NCBI GenBank assembly: GCA_958299035.1 | Contig: CATQJL010000305.1 | Coordinates: 37,089,733 to 37,153,732, forward strand | DNA from: Cylicocyclus nassatus | Lineage: Eukaryota; Nematoda; Chromadorea; Rhabditida; Strongylidae | Direction of reading: 5' to 3' | DNA: 64,000 nt | Shown: positions 12,286 to 23,945 of the stretch, piece by piece | Layout: every line of letters begins with the position of its first letter | How positions within the stretch are numbered: the first letter of the stretch is position 1 | Program-made: the position numbers and the translations under genes | The notes under the pieces: model-generated | The model's database searches: none | Told to the model about the DNA's origin: nothing | What the model saw: only the letters and a program-made list of their open reading frames with translations

Positions 12286-15200
12286 CTGTCACAATTAAAC
12301 ACATGTTTCCATGCAAGCAGGTGCACTCACCAATACGAGGAGTCAGCGACTGCGTTGGATTTGTTACTAACTTCTTGGCTTTCTCGTCTTTAACATCTGG
12401 ATTCTTCTTTGCTTCTTCTTTCTTAACTTTTTGCTCGTCACCCTCTTCTTTCTTTTCAACGTCCCTTTCCTCTCGTTCTTTCTTTTCTTTTTCTTCCCCC
12501 TTATCGTCCTTATCAACTTTTATTTCAGAGTCTTTTTTCTGCGCTTTTTCTTTCTAGAATTTACTCCGGCAACGTGAAAATAATTGTCTCATCAGTAACT
12601 TACATTATCCTTTTCCGAGTCCCAGTCGCTTTCAACATCATTGAAGGTAGGGTAATCGCCCTTATTCCTCACTTCCTTTCCTTGAGCGATGCGCTCCTGT
12701 AAGATTTCAAAATTACTTTTTGTTATATGGTGGAATTGAGATGCAACCTCCTTCTCATTTCTTTTAATTTGCTTTGGTTTGATGTTTTCAATTTTTTTCT
12801 TCTCCTCTTCCAAGTTCATTTCTTTCATTTTTTCGTCGCTTTCCTTCTCTTCGTCCTTCTTGATATCCTTCTTCTCAGAAGAAGCTGGCTCTTCCTTCTT
12901 TTCTTCTTCCTTTTTGATGGCTGACTTCTTTCGTGGATGTTTAATCTAAATTATAGCACAGTATATTACACTGAAATAGGTTATTCCAGTACTGTGAAAC
13001 ATAAACAAAAAGTGGTTGTGAATAAGTTTTTTTTTCGGGCTAATTTTCGTCTATTCTTTATTCATATGTTGTAAGCTTCAATTCATTCACAGCCTCAAGC
13101 AAATCGCCAATCACTCCGTATTGGTGTATGATCACGTTATGATGGTGTTAGAGGATTCTGTATTATAAGAGAAATTTGCGTCAAAAAACCCAAAAGATGT
13201 GAGTACTCCACTGTTGTATCAATTTGAGCCTTTAAATTTGTACATGATAACTTCGATTGTTCGAAGTTTCCAAGAGTCTTACACACTAGTCAGACAGGTT
13301 GTATAAATTCATCAAAGATATAACTCGGATCCGCCATTACAGAATTTTCATAATTTTGAGTTTCTCGCATTCCTACGTTATATAAAAATTTGATGATGTG
13401 TTTTGTTCTGTACATTCATGGTGTCACTTTGCAGCATTTAGAGCCCCGAAGCCATAGACACAAAGGTGTTGCCAAAGTTAGAGGACAATGGGTCACCGAG
13501 AGGGAGGCTGCGCGCGGACGTTCGCAGCAAACCGCATTCTCGGTTTCGGCCGAACCCAGCTAAGGGCGGACCGGGTCAGATCCGCCACCCTCAGCTGGGC
13601 ATCCGGCCGAGACCGAGAATGTCGAACTCCTTCTCAGCTTGGGAGACATTACCAGAGCATACACTCGGCTGTGCATTGCAGTTTGATCCCCAGGGCCACC
13701 TCACGCCACGATGATGGCCTTCTGATCACTACGCGATCCCAGCTCCACACCCGGGGATAGCGATTGCCCCCATAGAAATCGAGAAGGCTTAATAAGTTTA
13801 CCCTTGTAGGGGGAAGACCATTATTCCGCTAGCTAGATGAAGAGGAAACTCTGCACATCGGATCCCGCCTATGACGCTGAGTGGTAGCAAGAACGATGTC
13901 AGGGGCCTTAGGGCGCCTTTTGAATTGGACTCAAAACGAGCATCTGCCCGAACGACACGCCATGGAGACTGCCTCATGCTCTGCACCTGGAAGGCCAGAA
14001 CAGTCTCCACAAACACCGACATCCACGCTCTTTTCGACACTGCAGAACCAAGTACCACATCGCTCTACAGGAAACGAAGTCCAGGAAGAAGGACGTGCGA
14101 CAGATGAGTGATGGGACCCTCATCATTCGTGATGCAAAGGTTCTAACGCAAAACGTTGGAGGCGTTGGTTTTTTCGTCCACTTATCTATCTTCTATCTTG
14201 TTGACTGGCATGAGATCCTAGGATCAACTCTACTAGCCATTCTACGACTAGGACCTCCAAGTCAGAAGACCATCAACATCATTGACTGCTCCTCAATATC
14301 AGCAGCTGACAACTCAGAGCTAGATGTTGTCTACAAAGACGTTGAGGTCGTTCGCAACAAGAAGTTCTTCTATAAGTTTGTTGTGACCTTGATGCGATCG
14401 GGATGCCACTAAGGATCGGAAAGTTTGGATATAGACTCCGGGATGACAACGGCAACCGTCACGTTAGGCTGCTTCTCTTTTCCGCACAACTCTTACATGG
14501 AAATTCCATCTTCGAAAGAACATCGACGTGGACAGAGGAATCGCCCAGTGGAACGACTCACTGGAGATTGACCACATTTTCATAGGCCGAAGATGGAGCT
14601 TGCTAGATATCTCAGTAGTAGTTCGATCCTTCTACAGTAGCTGTGATCACCGCCTCCTTCGAGCAAAGTTTCGATTCAGTCCAAAGCTGGAAAAGAAAGT
14701 CTGACAGTGCCGCAAGAAGGAAAGAATTCGTTTATAACGGTAACAGGCTGGAGGAGCTCATATCAAGTTGTGACTGGCCCATCGAGGAGTACCCAACGTA
14801 CGACTACGACTGGCTTTTGAAATGGTTGCGAGCCTGCGAAGTGTGCGCCTCAGTGACTTCTGAGAAGAATTTGGATCACATTTCGAGGACAGACTTTTAA
14901 GGCAGGCTATGAATGCAACACATCTCGGGCGATTGATAGCCAATGCCAGTTGCAGAACAGCTTTGCAGGAGGATCTCAGGAAGTACAGGATACTAACTGG
15001 TATCCTGTACTGCCAAGATACTGGAAGCAGCCGAAAGAAGGCGAAGTTCCAAGAAGTGCCGAAGGGACCTCTGCGAATATCACGTACCGCTGGCTGCACT
15101 ACTGAACGAAGACGGGACTCCGACTTCTTCCCGATACAAGATGGAATCTATCGCGAAGGACTTTTACACCAACCTCTTCCGCTCATCAACACCCGTGCCG

Positions 15201-18200
15201 ATGCCCGCTGTTCCCACTGAAAAAGCGGGCATCGGCATTCTATTTCGAATTCTATCTGCTGAAGTGCGCGCAGCCATTCAGGCCATGAAGACGTCCATGG
15301 CTCGAGGACCAGACCATCTTTCCGTCAAACTTCTGCGAGCCGGAGGACACCGTCTACAAGAGGTTCTGCTTCGCGTTAAACATTTTATCTTCAGAAGGAG
15401 AAGATTCCCGACCAGTGGAGAACGTCAAGAACCGTCCTTCTCTTAAAAAAAGGCAAACGGGAAAATTTTCGGGACTACCGCCCAATATGCCTGCTGAGTG
15501 TGCTGTACAAGTTTTACACGACGATTATCCTCGCTTGCAACTGGATGAAGCCCAACCCCAAAGACAAGCTGGATTTCGCAAAGTATTCTGCATGGACTGC
15601 ATCCAGAGGGTTTCGAGGATTATAGAAATCTGCCGGGAGCATAGATGCGATAGGTGGAAAAATTTCTCGACCCCCTCCACTTTAGAGCAGGCATCTGGCT
15701 GACCCCTTTCACCTGAGGTTGAGACTGACTCAAGGCATAACGGCAAAATCAAACAGCTGTTGAAATGACACTGTTTGTTCAGAAAGGAAACGCCGGCTGC
15801 TTTTCTTCTCAGACATCAAGACTGCAAGATTATCGAAACAACAGCGTTTTGTTGAAAAAACGCGTGCTCGAGACCTTCTTCGCAGTCAAAGTGGCTGCTA
15901 ACGAAACATAATCAAAAGTCAAAAGGATGTCAGATTCTTTGAATAATTAACATTGTATCAATGAATACACATTGTCTCAAAAAAAAGTTAAGCATGAGTA
16001 GAAAATTTGGACTAGTTAGTGATGGATGCATGTTTGCTGATAATGATTGTACCATATCTATTTTATTAGAGAGAATAATAACAAATAAAAAAGCACTTAG
16101 ATTACTCGTTTCTCAAGCTTTCGAATGATGTATGAAAGTTCGAAAAAGACCTTCTTGGTTTGAAGAGATAACTACCCAGAATTGGCTGATACTGTAACTA
16201 GATAAAACTGTCGTATCTCGTTACACAGAAAACCTAGTAGAAAAGGGACGGTCTATGTCGATTCCTCGTGCTCTTAACTTTCGAATGGTATATGAAGAGT
16301 TGGTGCACAAGGCTTTTCCAATGCAAAAAAGTCTTGCTCCGGCTACCCATAGAAAGCCGGAGCGGGGTGGAGCAAGTTAGTATTGAATATCTCCACCTCA
16401 TTTTTGGAAAGCCAAAAGTTTTTTCACCCAAACAACCTGTATACCATTGAAAAGCCCACGAACAAAGGAATCGACGTAGACCAACTCTTTTTCTAGCTCC
16501 CGCTACCCAGAGATACATGGCATTTTAGCTAAAAATATGTGTGTTTTTGTCAGGAAATTCCTGCGTGAAGAATGAATGAATTTGCCTGGTTGTCTAACAT
16601 ATCACAGAGCAACTTTGCCAGTTAATATAGACCGTCTCTTTTTTTTCTATCTCTGTCCTTTCTTTCAAAAATAAAGGACAAAATAATTGCACAAAATTAG
16701 CTGGTGGTAGGCATATAGAATTGCTCGTATCTCGCTTTACAGAGAAGCTAAGAAAAAAAGAGACGGTCTACTTCGACTCTCCATGATCTCAGCTTTCGAA
16801 TGATATAGAGAAAGTTAAGGCTTCCTTGCTTACCGGCTCTAAAAAGCACTTGCTCCGGTGACCGATAAAAGCCAATACATTAGGAGAGCTGGGTGGAGCA
16901 AGCTAATAGTAAATATCTTCACACCATTTTTAGAAACTGGCAAGTTTTTTCGCCCAGTAGTCCATATACCTTTCGCAAGCTCAGAGAAAGGGGATTCGAA
17001 ATAGACCGTCGACTTCTTTCTAGCCCCTCTCTACCGAGAGATACACCGCATTTCATCTAAAAACATGGTCATTTTCAACAGCAGATTTCTGCCAAACGAA
17101 GACCTAATTACTGCAAGTTATCTATCTATGTTATAGAGCAATTCTTTATCAACAAACGTAGATCGTTGACTTTCTCGTAGTACTCATATGGAGAGCAGAA
17201 AGACAAGACACAAAATCAGTTGATTTATGAAGTACATAAAATGGCTCATATCTCGCGGCAAGAAGGCGTAGAAAAAAATCGACGGTCCACTTCGATTTCA
17301 CAAGACCTCGACTTTCGAATGGTATGTAACTTGTTGGGGCATTTTGCTTTCAGGGCTCACTTACCCCCTTCACCTTACAAGGATTAAAGTAGCAAAGACC
17401 CCTTTCACCTGGAGAAGGCCCGGTTACCCCTATGGCACCTATGGCCGGACAGCGACTGCCTCTCGTCCTGACCTTCGTCGACTACGAGAACGCCTTTGAC
17501 AGCGTCGAAACCAACGCCATCCTGTCAGCGCTAGTCGATCAAGGAGTGGACCCAGCTTACCTGAAGACGTTAGCCAATTGTTACAAGGACTGTACAGCGA
17601 CGATGCAGCTATTTCATCACCCCGAGCATCGCAATTAGGCAAAGGCCCGACAAGGTCTCGACACAATCTCGTCAAAGCTGTTCACCGCGACCTTGCAGTG
17701 GGTGATGAAGTCACTAAAGTGGAACGAGAGAGGCACACGAGTTGATGGGAAATTCCGTCAAACCTTTGTTTTGCGGACCATCGTACTCTTTTCGAGCAGT
17801 ATCACTGAACCATAGACGATGCCTAAAAGAGCTAAACGAAGTAAGACTCAATTCATAAAGCACCCCTACTGCAAAGATGCAGAAATGGTACTGGGAGGGG
17901 CACTTCCATTATGGAGACGTCTACGCGTATCTTGGACGTTTGACGAACATGGAGAACGATTTGAAGGAAGTCAACAGGAGAAGAAGAGCAGTCTGGGCCG
18001 CCTTGGGGCCTCTGAAGAAAGCCACCGACCAACTGACGGATCTAGAAATTCGACTGCCCATTTGACTTAACCGTTCTTTCGGAGCTCTGTTACGCAGCTG
18101 ACACTTGACGCGACACCGTTACGAAAGCTTTACGGAGCACCCACATAGCGCTTGAGCGCAGTCTTCCAAAGATGTTCGGAAAGAACATCTTGTCGGACTT

Positions 18201-21200
18201 CGCAGTACGTGACCAGCGGAATGCGTTGCGAAAGCGAAACATCAATGGGCCGCTCATGCCATGATAAGAAGAGACTACAGATGGACACTAAGAACATCGG
18301 AGTGGATTCCTCGCGAAGCATGTCCTCGAGGAAGACCTTCAACGAGATAGGCAGACGTTTCGTGGAACGGATAGACCAGCTAAGAAATTACCTGGATACG
18401 ATTTTTGCCCGTGAAACTCGAGGAGGCAGACTGGCGAAACCAAGAAGATGGTGGAGATCTGAAGAGAGAAACAGGGTGAAATGGAAACTTTTGTGCTAGG
18501 CCCGCACGTCACGTGAAGACGGACCATCTAAGTAACTTACAAGGGAAGTCACTTAACTCAGGTCAGCCTTTTGGAATGAGACACATATATTTAGAATCAG
18601 CTCGGAATGCTGATTCCAAATATGCTCTCCTTAAGCTGCGAAGCATCCCTCTGAAGCGAGTTATGAGCTTTTTCCCAAGCAAAGTTTGCGTGCTGACCCA
18701 CTTGGGCATGCTACGGCATCGTCATCCAGGTAGTAGTTCAAATGCATACAATACCCTATCAAAGCCAAATAACTCAGTTTGATGTTAGTTCGATTTCCTA
18801 CCACTTTTTTAGGGTGATTTTTATTTAAAGGCCTTCTTGCCATATTTAGTTATATGCCAATTACACATACTAAAAAGCTCATAACTCGCTTCAGAGGAAC
18901 GCTTCGCAGCTAAGCACAGCATATTTGGAATCAGCGTTCCGAGCTGCTTCTATATATGTGTCTCATTTCAAAAGGCCGACCTAAGTCAAGTGACTTTGCT
19001 TGTTAGTAGTTCCTAGAATTCTTCAAACAATTTGGGTAGCACCTAGAATTTAGCTATAAATTCCCTTTCTGCGAAATAAAACTATACCTTTCCCAAGAAG
19101 TTGTCACAAACTTGGACTCATCAAAAGAAACGGTACTTCGTTACAAGTGCGTGCTCAATAGAAATGTATGAGATTTTGGTGCAAAAATAACCGAATGGAG
19201 TAAGATAGTCATGTTTGTGTTCAAGTTCAATCTTCTCCGTCTTGGTTCCTCTGCTTGAAACTTGAAATAGATAAATTGAAAGCACTGTTTTGGAAGTCGA
19301 ATTTTGAAGCTGATGTTTCATTGAGTAGAAAGTAACAGTGAGTCTGGGTCTTTTTAACTTAATAAAACTTTTTCAGGCCAGGTGGCACTTTAGATTTAAG
19401 AAAATGAGGAATGAGCGTGCTCGTTCGTCAATCGTCTTCAAACAGTATCTTTTAATGCCAATCAACCATCGTCATCACTAGCGGCAAGCGGCCGACATTC
19501 CACCCATTTAGATGCTCAGCCGACCGTTAAGTAGGATTGATCCTTGACACGAAGGTCCCTGTTTTCCGCTACTAAAAATTATTTGACGATATTGCAGGTG
19601 ACACCAAAGCACTCTGGACTAAGAAAAAGTTTTAATTTGGATAACAAGTTCTTATCAGCATTACGAGGGGGTTGTTATCTTATAGATCTTTTTGAGAGGC
19701 CACATCATTCGATGTCTTTTCTTGTAAAAGACATAAAGAACGGACAAAAATAGTGGCAAAACTCGAAACTCATTCAATGCTTCATAAGCAGCAGTCATCC
19801 TTTATTTTTTTCGCATGCGCCGCTGTCGCGCACGACTCCGAGCACGCACCACAATGTGCTAACATTACATTCGAACTCCCCGTTATTCAACTGTCCACAG
19901 GAACCCTTTTTGAGGCTATGCAACATTCAAGAAAACCAAATAAATTGCGTGGCCAATGAGCACATGTTGGAAAGTGACCTTATATACCTTATAGTTGTGG
20001 GCTGAGGGTTGTTTACGTGTTTTTGTGTGTCTGTGTGTCCGTCTGTTACAAACTTCTTAATGCAAGTTCCAGCCAACTTTTGCCTAAATTTTGCATAGCG
20101 CATGCTAGCAGAGTGAAAGTCCACCATGAATAAAGTAAAAGTGGATCCGATGAATGAACCACTCAAAAACTGTGCGTTGAACGCAATCGACTTCTAGCCA
20201 GCAATATTGAGTCCGCAATATCACTTTTTGCAAAGACATGGATATGTTTGGCAAGTAAATGTGCAAGCTATGGACTTAAGCCCAAAAAGCTGATCAGAAT
20301 TTTGTTACTTTACGAAAAAGGCACAAAAGGATTGGTTGCGTAGGTGGTCAACTTTTCAAGGTTTTAGCTTAGTCTAAGAAGGCCACAGAGATGCAGTCCA
20401 TGGTGACTGTTGTCTTTATGAAGACTATTGTGCCATAAAGAATCAAAAACAGAATCAAATTTGCATTTAATCTTCTACAAAAAGCACGCGAAATTATCGA
20501 TCTCACATGAAAAAGCTTTCAGAATGAGTAGTTTTTTATAAGTTATTCTTGAGAGTCAGCACTGTGCGAATACTCAATGCCATCATAACGCGAAGATGAA
20601 TAAGGCGTGTAGATATTAAGATTAGTGCGAGCAGAGGTGACGCACCGGTCACTGTATAGGTAAAAAGCAAGCAGTCGTAGGAAGCTATAAAGAGTTGCAA
20701 CCAAGATTCGTAGAAAGCGTATATCTCAAAACTCCGAAGATTGATAGTATCAGTTGTAAGCGCTTGCTCGGAGTCCTATTTTACATATTTCTGCACCAAT
20801 GGGATAATCTTGGCTTCAAGCAAGGCAACACCTCCTTAGTAATGGTTACCGTCAAACCAAAACTCGCTCTTCCATTAATTCTCAAAACATATGTACCTCT
20901 TCCTTATCTTTATCAGGTTCTTTCGTCGCTTCTTTCTGAGGCAATGTTGCGCTCTCTGGTGGCTCACTTGATGCAGGTGCACCTCCAACCTGCTGAAAAT
21001 TTATTGTGGGCAAATATATTTTATCAGCACCATGCACTGACATCAACGAAAGCAATACAACAATGTCTGCGCAAAGTTCCTTGAGGGCACCGTCCACCCA
21101 AATTCTCGACTTTCATGTTTTTGTCATTCCAGAGCCTTCACATGTTCCTTATTTCGAATATGAAATGGAGAATCCGCGAAAATTCCGACAATCCCTTCCG

Positions 21201-21625
21201 CAGCATCCGTACGGCGAATTCTCCTGAACTTTGATTAGTACCTTGCACCCAACGGGCGGGACGAAAACTCAAGCTTACTCTAAGGGGGGAACCCAACATG
21301 GCGAATCCGTCATCGGAAGCGATTTTTGAAGCAACTTTTTCCGCAGCAAAAACAAATTTTGACAGCTCAAGTTGTGCAAGTATGACTGGAGATCTCGTTA
21401 CTTTAGGCATCAAAATCTCATCGACTTCAACTTGGGCGGTCGGTTCCTCTAAGAAACTCTACACGCTCCTAGATAGTCTACAGAACGAAAGATTTGTAAA
21501 TGCTCTGAAAGAACTCACTCCTTCTTTTGACTTTACTTTGAGCTCCTCACGTTTACGTTTCCGTCGTTTGCACACTCCTCTTATCCTTCTACATGTTCCA
21601 CAAGCACATTGCTCTATTAAGTAGG
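12222..21625 (-). CDS. Lys/Glu-rich protein gene of unknown function (five exons seen)
   Basis: Five minus-strand exons fit together without breaking frame: 21519-21625, 20897-20992, 12604-12945, 12331-12553 and 12222-12285. Each has AG before it and GT after it, and all phases agree (ends in phase 0, 0, 0, 1, 2). The protein begins with a Cys/Arg part (CACGTC, CKRRKRKREEL), passes through a Pro/Glu/Lys exon and then a long charged region (KKEEEKKEEP, KEKKERERDVEKKEEGDE). It ends in a less biased part (NPTQSLTPRIGSK). The charged parts favour disordered or coiled structure. I recognise no catalytic domain. The 7.95-kb intron holds a decayed LINE and MITEs. The 5' and 3' exons are not identified, and extra exons may exist in the large intron. 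Confidence 0.55.
12331..12553 (-). CDS. Second charged exon of the Lys/Glu-rich gene
   Basis: The acceptor is ATTCTAG and the donor ATTG followed by GTGAGT. The 223-base exon starts in phase 0 and carries KEKKERERDVEKKEEGDEQK, then becomes ordered-looking at NPTQSLTPRI. Its phase matches the next exon. Confidence 0.6.
12604..12945 (-). CDS. Main charged exon of the Lys/Glu-rich gene
   Basis: The acceptor is ATAATTTAG and the donor GATAAT followed by GTAAGT, a strong match. The 342-base exon (114 codons, phase 0 to 0) is dominated by Lys and Glu for 60 codons. It then reads QFHHITKSNFEILQERIAQG and ends in an acidic tail, DVESDWDSEKDN. The next intron is 50 bp. Confidence 0.6.
12960..13440. 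other. Intron sequence without recognised features
   Basis: It lies in the large intron of the Lys/Glu-rich gene. I see no repeat boundary or coding signal. Confidence 0.4.
13871..14585 (+). pseudogene. LINE endonuclease fragments
   Basis: An AP-type endonuclease, which nicks the target DNA to prime reverse transcription, is recognisable in three overlapping frames. The ...RTVSTNTDIHALF... start, the NVGGVGFFVH strand and an NGNRHVRLLLF-like segment are present. The catalytic frame is broken by at least three frameshifts, so no functional enzyme is made. Confidence 0.6.
15141..15702 (+). pseudogene. LINE reverse transcriptase, N-terminal fragments
   Basis: Two overlapping frames carry the thumb-side start of a non-LTR reverse transcriptase: GPDHLSVKLLRAGGH at 15141-15446, and QAGFRKVFCMDCIQRVSRII at 15415-15702. 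The frame then leaves the family pattern near 15645, where inserted repeat sequence begins. Confidence 0.65.
15701..17411. repeat. Repeat block interrupting the LINE, with 15-bp direct repeats and three ~520-bp units
   Basis: GACCCCTTTCACCTG occurs exactly at 15701-15715 and 17397-17411. Between them three diverged direct copies start near 16211, 16725 and 17248, each with a GTATCTCG-type start, then GACGGTC, then CTTTCGAATGGTAT. The period is about 515-520 bp. The 15-bp repeats could be a target duplication, but the LINE reading breaks about 50 bp outside them on both sides, so the event was more complex. Confidence 0.5.
17432..18499 (+). pseudogene. LINE reverse transcriptase, palm to C-terminus fragments
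   Basis: 17432-17638 holds LTFVDYENAFDSVETNAIL, the conserved RT motif with the first catalytic Asp. Later pieces follow the family up to RNRVKWK near 18480. The second catalytic motif (ADD) region is missing or scrambled around 17660-17800. Confidence 0.65.
18534..19008. mobile_element. MITE with inverted ends (TGATTCCAAAT family, copy 2)
   Basis: The left part (ACTCAGGTCAGCCTTTTGGA, ATGCTGATTCCAAATATGCT, GCGAGTTATGAGCTTTTTCC) is repeated inverted at 18870-19000. The arms are about 140 bp. It directly follows the LINE end and has no coding capacity. Confidence 0.8.
19010..20890. other. Mostly intron-like sequence with one dispersed repeat
   Basis: I see no supported exon. 19980-20230 is a copy of the dispersed repeat also present at 39880-40150. 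Confidence 0.4.
19980..20230. repeat. Dispersed repeat, copy 1 (second copy at 39880-40150)
   Basis: Shared words in the same order include TTCCAGCCAAC, AAATTTTGCATaGcGCATGCTA, CACTATGcAaAA-like and CTTCTaGCCAGCAA, then a TATCAC stretch and GGATAT. The two copies are diverged direct copies of about 250 bp. There is no coding capacity and the element type is unknown. Confidence 0.6.
20897..20992 (-). CDS. Exon of the Lys/Glu-rich gene (Pro/Glu/Lys part)
   Basis: The acceptor is AAATTTTCAG and the donor GAAGAG followed by GTACAT. 96 bases, phase 0 at both ends, encode a segment such as GGAPASSEPPESATLPQKEA then KDKEE. The composition matches the downstream exons. Confidence 0.5.
21082..21290. 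mobile_element. Partial MITE, GGCACCGTCCACCC family
   Basis: It starts TTGAGGGCACCGTCCACCC and continues with the ATTCTCGACTTTCATGTTTT inner sequence that appears inverted in the complete copy at 21833-22189. The right end is not recognisable. It lies in the intron between two exons of the Lys/Glu-rich gene. Confidence 0.6.
21519..21625 (-). CDS. Exon of the Lys/Glu-rich gene (Cys/Arg part)
   Basis: The acceptor is AACGTTTTCAG and the donor GGA followed by GTGAGT. 107 bases enter in phase 2 and leave in phase 0, encoding YLIEQCACGTCRRIRG followed by a basic run CKRRKRKREELKVKSKEG. The basic run could be a nuclear localisation signal (inference). Confidence 0.5.
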
Positions 21626-21832
21626 CTGAAAACGTTGTGGGATACTAAAGCGTAAAAAATATGGTGTTGCTGACGATCAAATTGTCTAAGTAAAAGGGCG
21701 AGCTAGTGCCAGTATGACAGAGATGGCACCTAGGAACTGGAGAAAAAGAGAGTCAAAGGCTTATATTTCACTTATAAATTCAAGCAGATGTGCTTATCAG
21801 AAAGACTCATTTCGCCTCAAACTTTTTTCTTT

Positions 21833-22189
21833 TAAAGGCACCGTCCACCCTAAGTTGAGGGTGTTGAGCTTTTGGCAGCATATAACAGTAGGGCCCTCTA
21901 TCAATCCACTGCCCATGTCGCAAAACGCAGCTTCGGAAGCGAGAAAATCGCCTTGGAATAGCGAAGATGCACGAGGACCCCCATCCATGCCCGCCCTCCC
22001 CATCCATGCCCGCCCATTTGTGCGCGCCCATCCAATCACCGTTCCGAAAAGCCGGCCTGTGGGCTCTCCGGGAAGGGGATTGTCTGGGTTTTCGAGCATT
22101 CCCGACTTCATATTCGGAATCAGGAACATGAGAAGGCCCTGAGACGACGAAAACGTGGAAGTCGAAAATCTGGGTGGACGGTGCCTTCA
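21833..22189. mobile_element. MITE, TIR AAGGCACCGTCCACCC
   Basis: The left end TTAAAGGCACCGTCCACCC is matched inverted by GGGTGGACGGTGCCTTCAA at the right end. The centre contains two near-identical CCATGCCCGCCC words. Length is about 357 bp, non-coding, and related in pattern to the GGCAGTGTCCGGGC family. Confidence 0.8.
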
Positions 22190-22427
22190 AGGGTCATAGC
22201 TTTCAATATATGGGACCAATTTACCCTTTTCAATTAACCTCAAATTTGAACGAGATTCAGAAAGCTCAGGAGGATTAGATGAGAGGGAACTCATGGGTCG
22301 GCACTGCGTCTAGGTGAGGGTTTGGCTGCTGGTCAAAGAGCAACGAGTCACTTACTAAGCGATTTAATCGAAGCAATAAGTGAGCTTAGTGTTACATCCT
22401 TTTCACTGAGCCTCATCCAATAAGGAA

Positions 22428-22892
22428 AGCTACCTAACTTAGCTCGGCCTTTTGGTAAAAGGCATATATATTCTAAATCAACTTCAGACGCTGACTCCAA
22501 ATGTGCTATCTTTAGCTGCCACGCACTATGCCGAAGCGAGCTATGGCTTTTTTCCTAAGCAAAATCGGCATACTACTGAACATGAGAAGACTGCCTGTAG
22601 ATAAAAATTTGCAAGAAAAAAGTGCTGAGGTATCGAAACAGTACAATTCAATATTTTCTCACTAAAAAAGCTTAACGCAGGTGTATTAGCACTCAAATGA
22701 TGATGACGTGATGCCCGTGAGTCGATGAGCATGTCAATTTTGCACAGGAAAAAGCCTAACTCGCTTCGAAATAGTGCGTGGCAGCTAAACATAGCATATT
22801 TGGAATCAGTGTTTGAAGCTGATTCAGATTATATATACTATATATACTTGCCAAAAGGCCGAGCTAAGTTAGGTAGCTTTTCGTGTAAGAAG
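22428..22892. mobile_element. MITE with inverted ends (TGATTCCAAAT family, copy 3)
   Basis: AGCTACCTAACTTAGCTCGG at the left is inverted as CCGAGCTAAGTTAGGTAGCT at the right. The inner CCAAATGTGCT and AGCATATTTGG words also pair. It is the same family as 18534-19008, with arms of about 140 bp. Confidence 0.8.
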
Positions 22893-23590
22893 GAAAAAAT
22901 GACTGGTGACCATGGCCCTTTGAAATTTGTTTTACACCAGAAGTGTCGTCTTCGGACGCTAATCTCTCTGTTCTTATCTGCAGAGCGCCTCGTCTGAGAA
23001 CAGGTAGCACTTGTGAGCGCCACGCAAAAGTATTTGCACCGATCGAGATCAAACCTAAATACATCACTTGCGCAATAATCCACAGCGCTACATGCTAGAC
23101 CGTTCGACACCTACGGTTCTATTCTTACTGCAAACATGTCAAATGCGATGAGATATGGTTTTTCTAAAGAGTCCCACAGATAACGAATCAGCGTTTCAAA
23201 GCAAATGTTAAGACATATTTCGCATATCGACAAGTCACGGTCACCAAGTGTCCTTTCGCCGCAAGATGGAATTGTTTTGCACGCTTAATACTCTTTTCTT
23301 TCTCTTCTGTTTACAGAGCAGCACAAATTCCAACAGCTTACTCGGCTTTACTAACAATAATTTTCCGAGTCACTCACTTGATATTCCCAAAGCTATTGTT
23401 TGCAAAATGTAAATTGGAATAAGATATAATACATGTCGAATATTCTGCAAAGGAATTTTGCGCAACATTTGTCAGGCTCGGAGCACAGAACGCACCTCAC
23501 TACAGTGGAATAGTTGGACAATCATGCCAATCAAGAGTGCAAAAACTTAGAAATGAGAATCACATCTTTATTGCGTTGACACATAATGAC
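22893..23590. other. Flank of the LTR element; unclear open frames
   Basis: The minus strand at 22900-23110 is open in two frames (for example TERLASEDDTSGVKQ), possibly an exon of an upstream gene. The frame runs into the MITE and no splice pair is convincing. 23120-23590 holds nothing recognised. Confidence 0.3.
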
Positions 23591-23829
23591 TGTTATGTTA
23601 GTGTCTGATTTGTTGTTTTCTCGTATGATCTGCCCTCGCTAAGGCGCCTGTGACCTCAATGCGCGGAAATGAGCGCTATAAAAGGCGCTCGCTGTTAGCC
23701 ATTGTCAGTTCGACTGTTCACTCATCGCCTCTCTTATTTTATTGTTCCCTATATTTTCTAATAAATATTCTTGTTCCTCTCGTGTGCTCAGGACGAAGAG
23801 TCGACGTGTCCGACGTGGAGGACACAATA
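23591..23829 (+). repeat. 5' LTR of the Gypsy element
   Basis: 239 bp, starting TGTTATGTTAG and ending CACAATA. It contains TATAAAA at 23677-23683, the expected promoter position, and AATAAA at 23760-23765 as polyadenylation signal. It matches the 3' LTR nearly base for base. Confidence 0.9.
23677..23683 (+). promoter_or_regulatory. TATA box of the 5' LTR
   Basis: TATAAAA lies inside AGCGCTATAAAAGGCGC and is conserved in the 3' LTR at 28525-28531. Transcription would begin about 25-30 bp downstream. Confidence 0.7.
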
Positions 23830-23850
23830 GTGGCGATCAGGAGCGGCGGC
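23830..23850 (+). promoter_or_regulatory. Probable primer binding site
   Basis: GTGGCGATCAGGAGCGG follows the 5' LTR directly, where a tRNA would prime minus-strand synthesis. The TGG start fits pairing with the CCA end of a tRNA. Which tRNA is not determined. Confidence 0.5.
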
Positions 23851-23945
23851 TACTAGTCGAAGAAGTAGCCGAACCAACGAAGCCCGAGGAAATGAAATCG
23901 ACAAGGAGACTGCAGAGAGCGGTCAAAACGAACCGATAGATCAGC

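Larger units (their letters stand above)
13440..18530 (+). mobile_element. Decayed RTE-type LINE, split by ~1.8 kb of repeats
   Basis: Fragments in several frames follow the order of an endonuclease plus reverse transcriptase polyprotein. The endonuclease start is at 13871-14107 (CTWKARTVSTNTDIHALF), and NVGGVGFFVH lies at 14095-14412. Linker parts follow to 15220, then the RT start at 15141-15446 (GPDHLSVKLLRAGGHRLQEV). The palm motif LTFVDYENAFDSVETN is at 17432-17638, and C-terminal pieces run from 17819 to 18499. Frameshifts and stops are numerous, so it is dead. The RT reading breaks near 15645 and resumes near 17445. It sits in the large intron of the Lys/Glu-rich gene, on the opposite strand. 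Confidence 0.75.

Noticed and set aside
12261..12557. Plus-strand Ser/Phe-rich frame
   Set aside because: Reverse-complement shadow of the Lys/Glu-rich exon, which has good splice sites and phase agreement on the minus strand.
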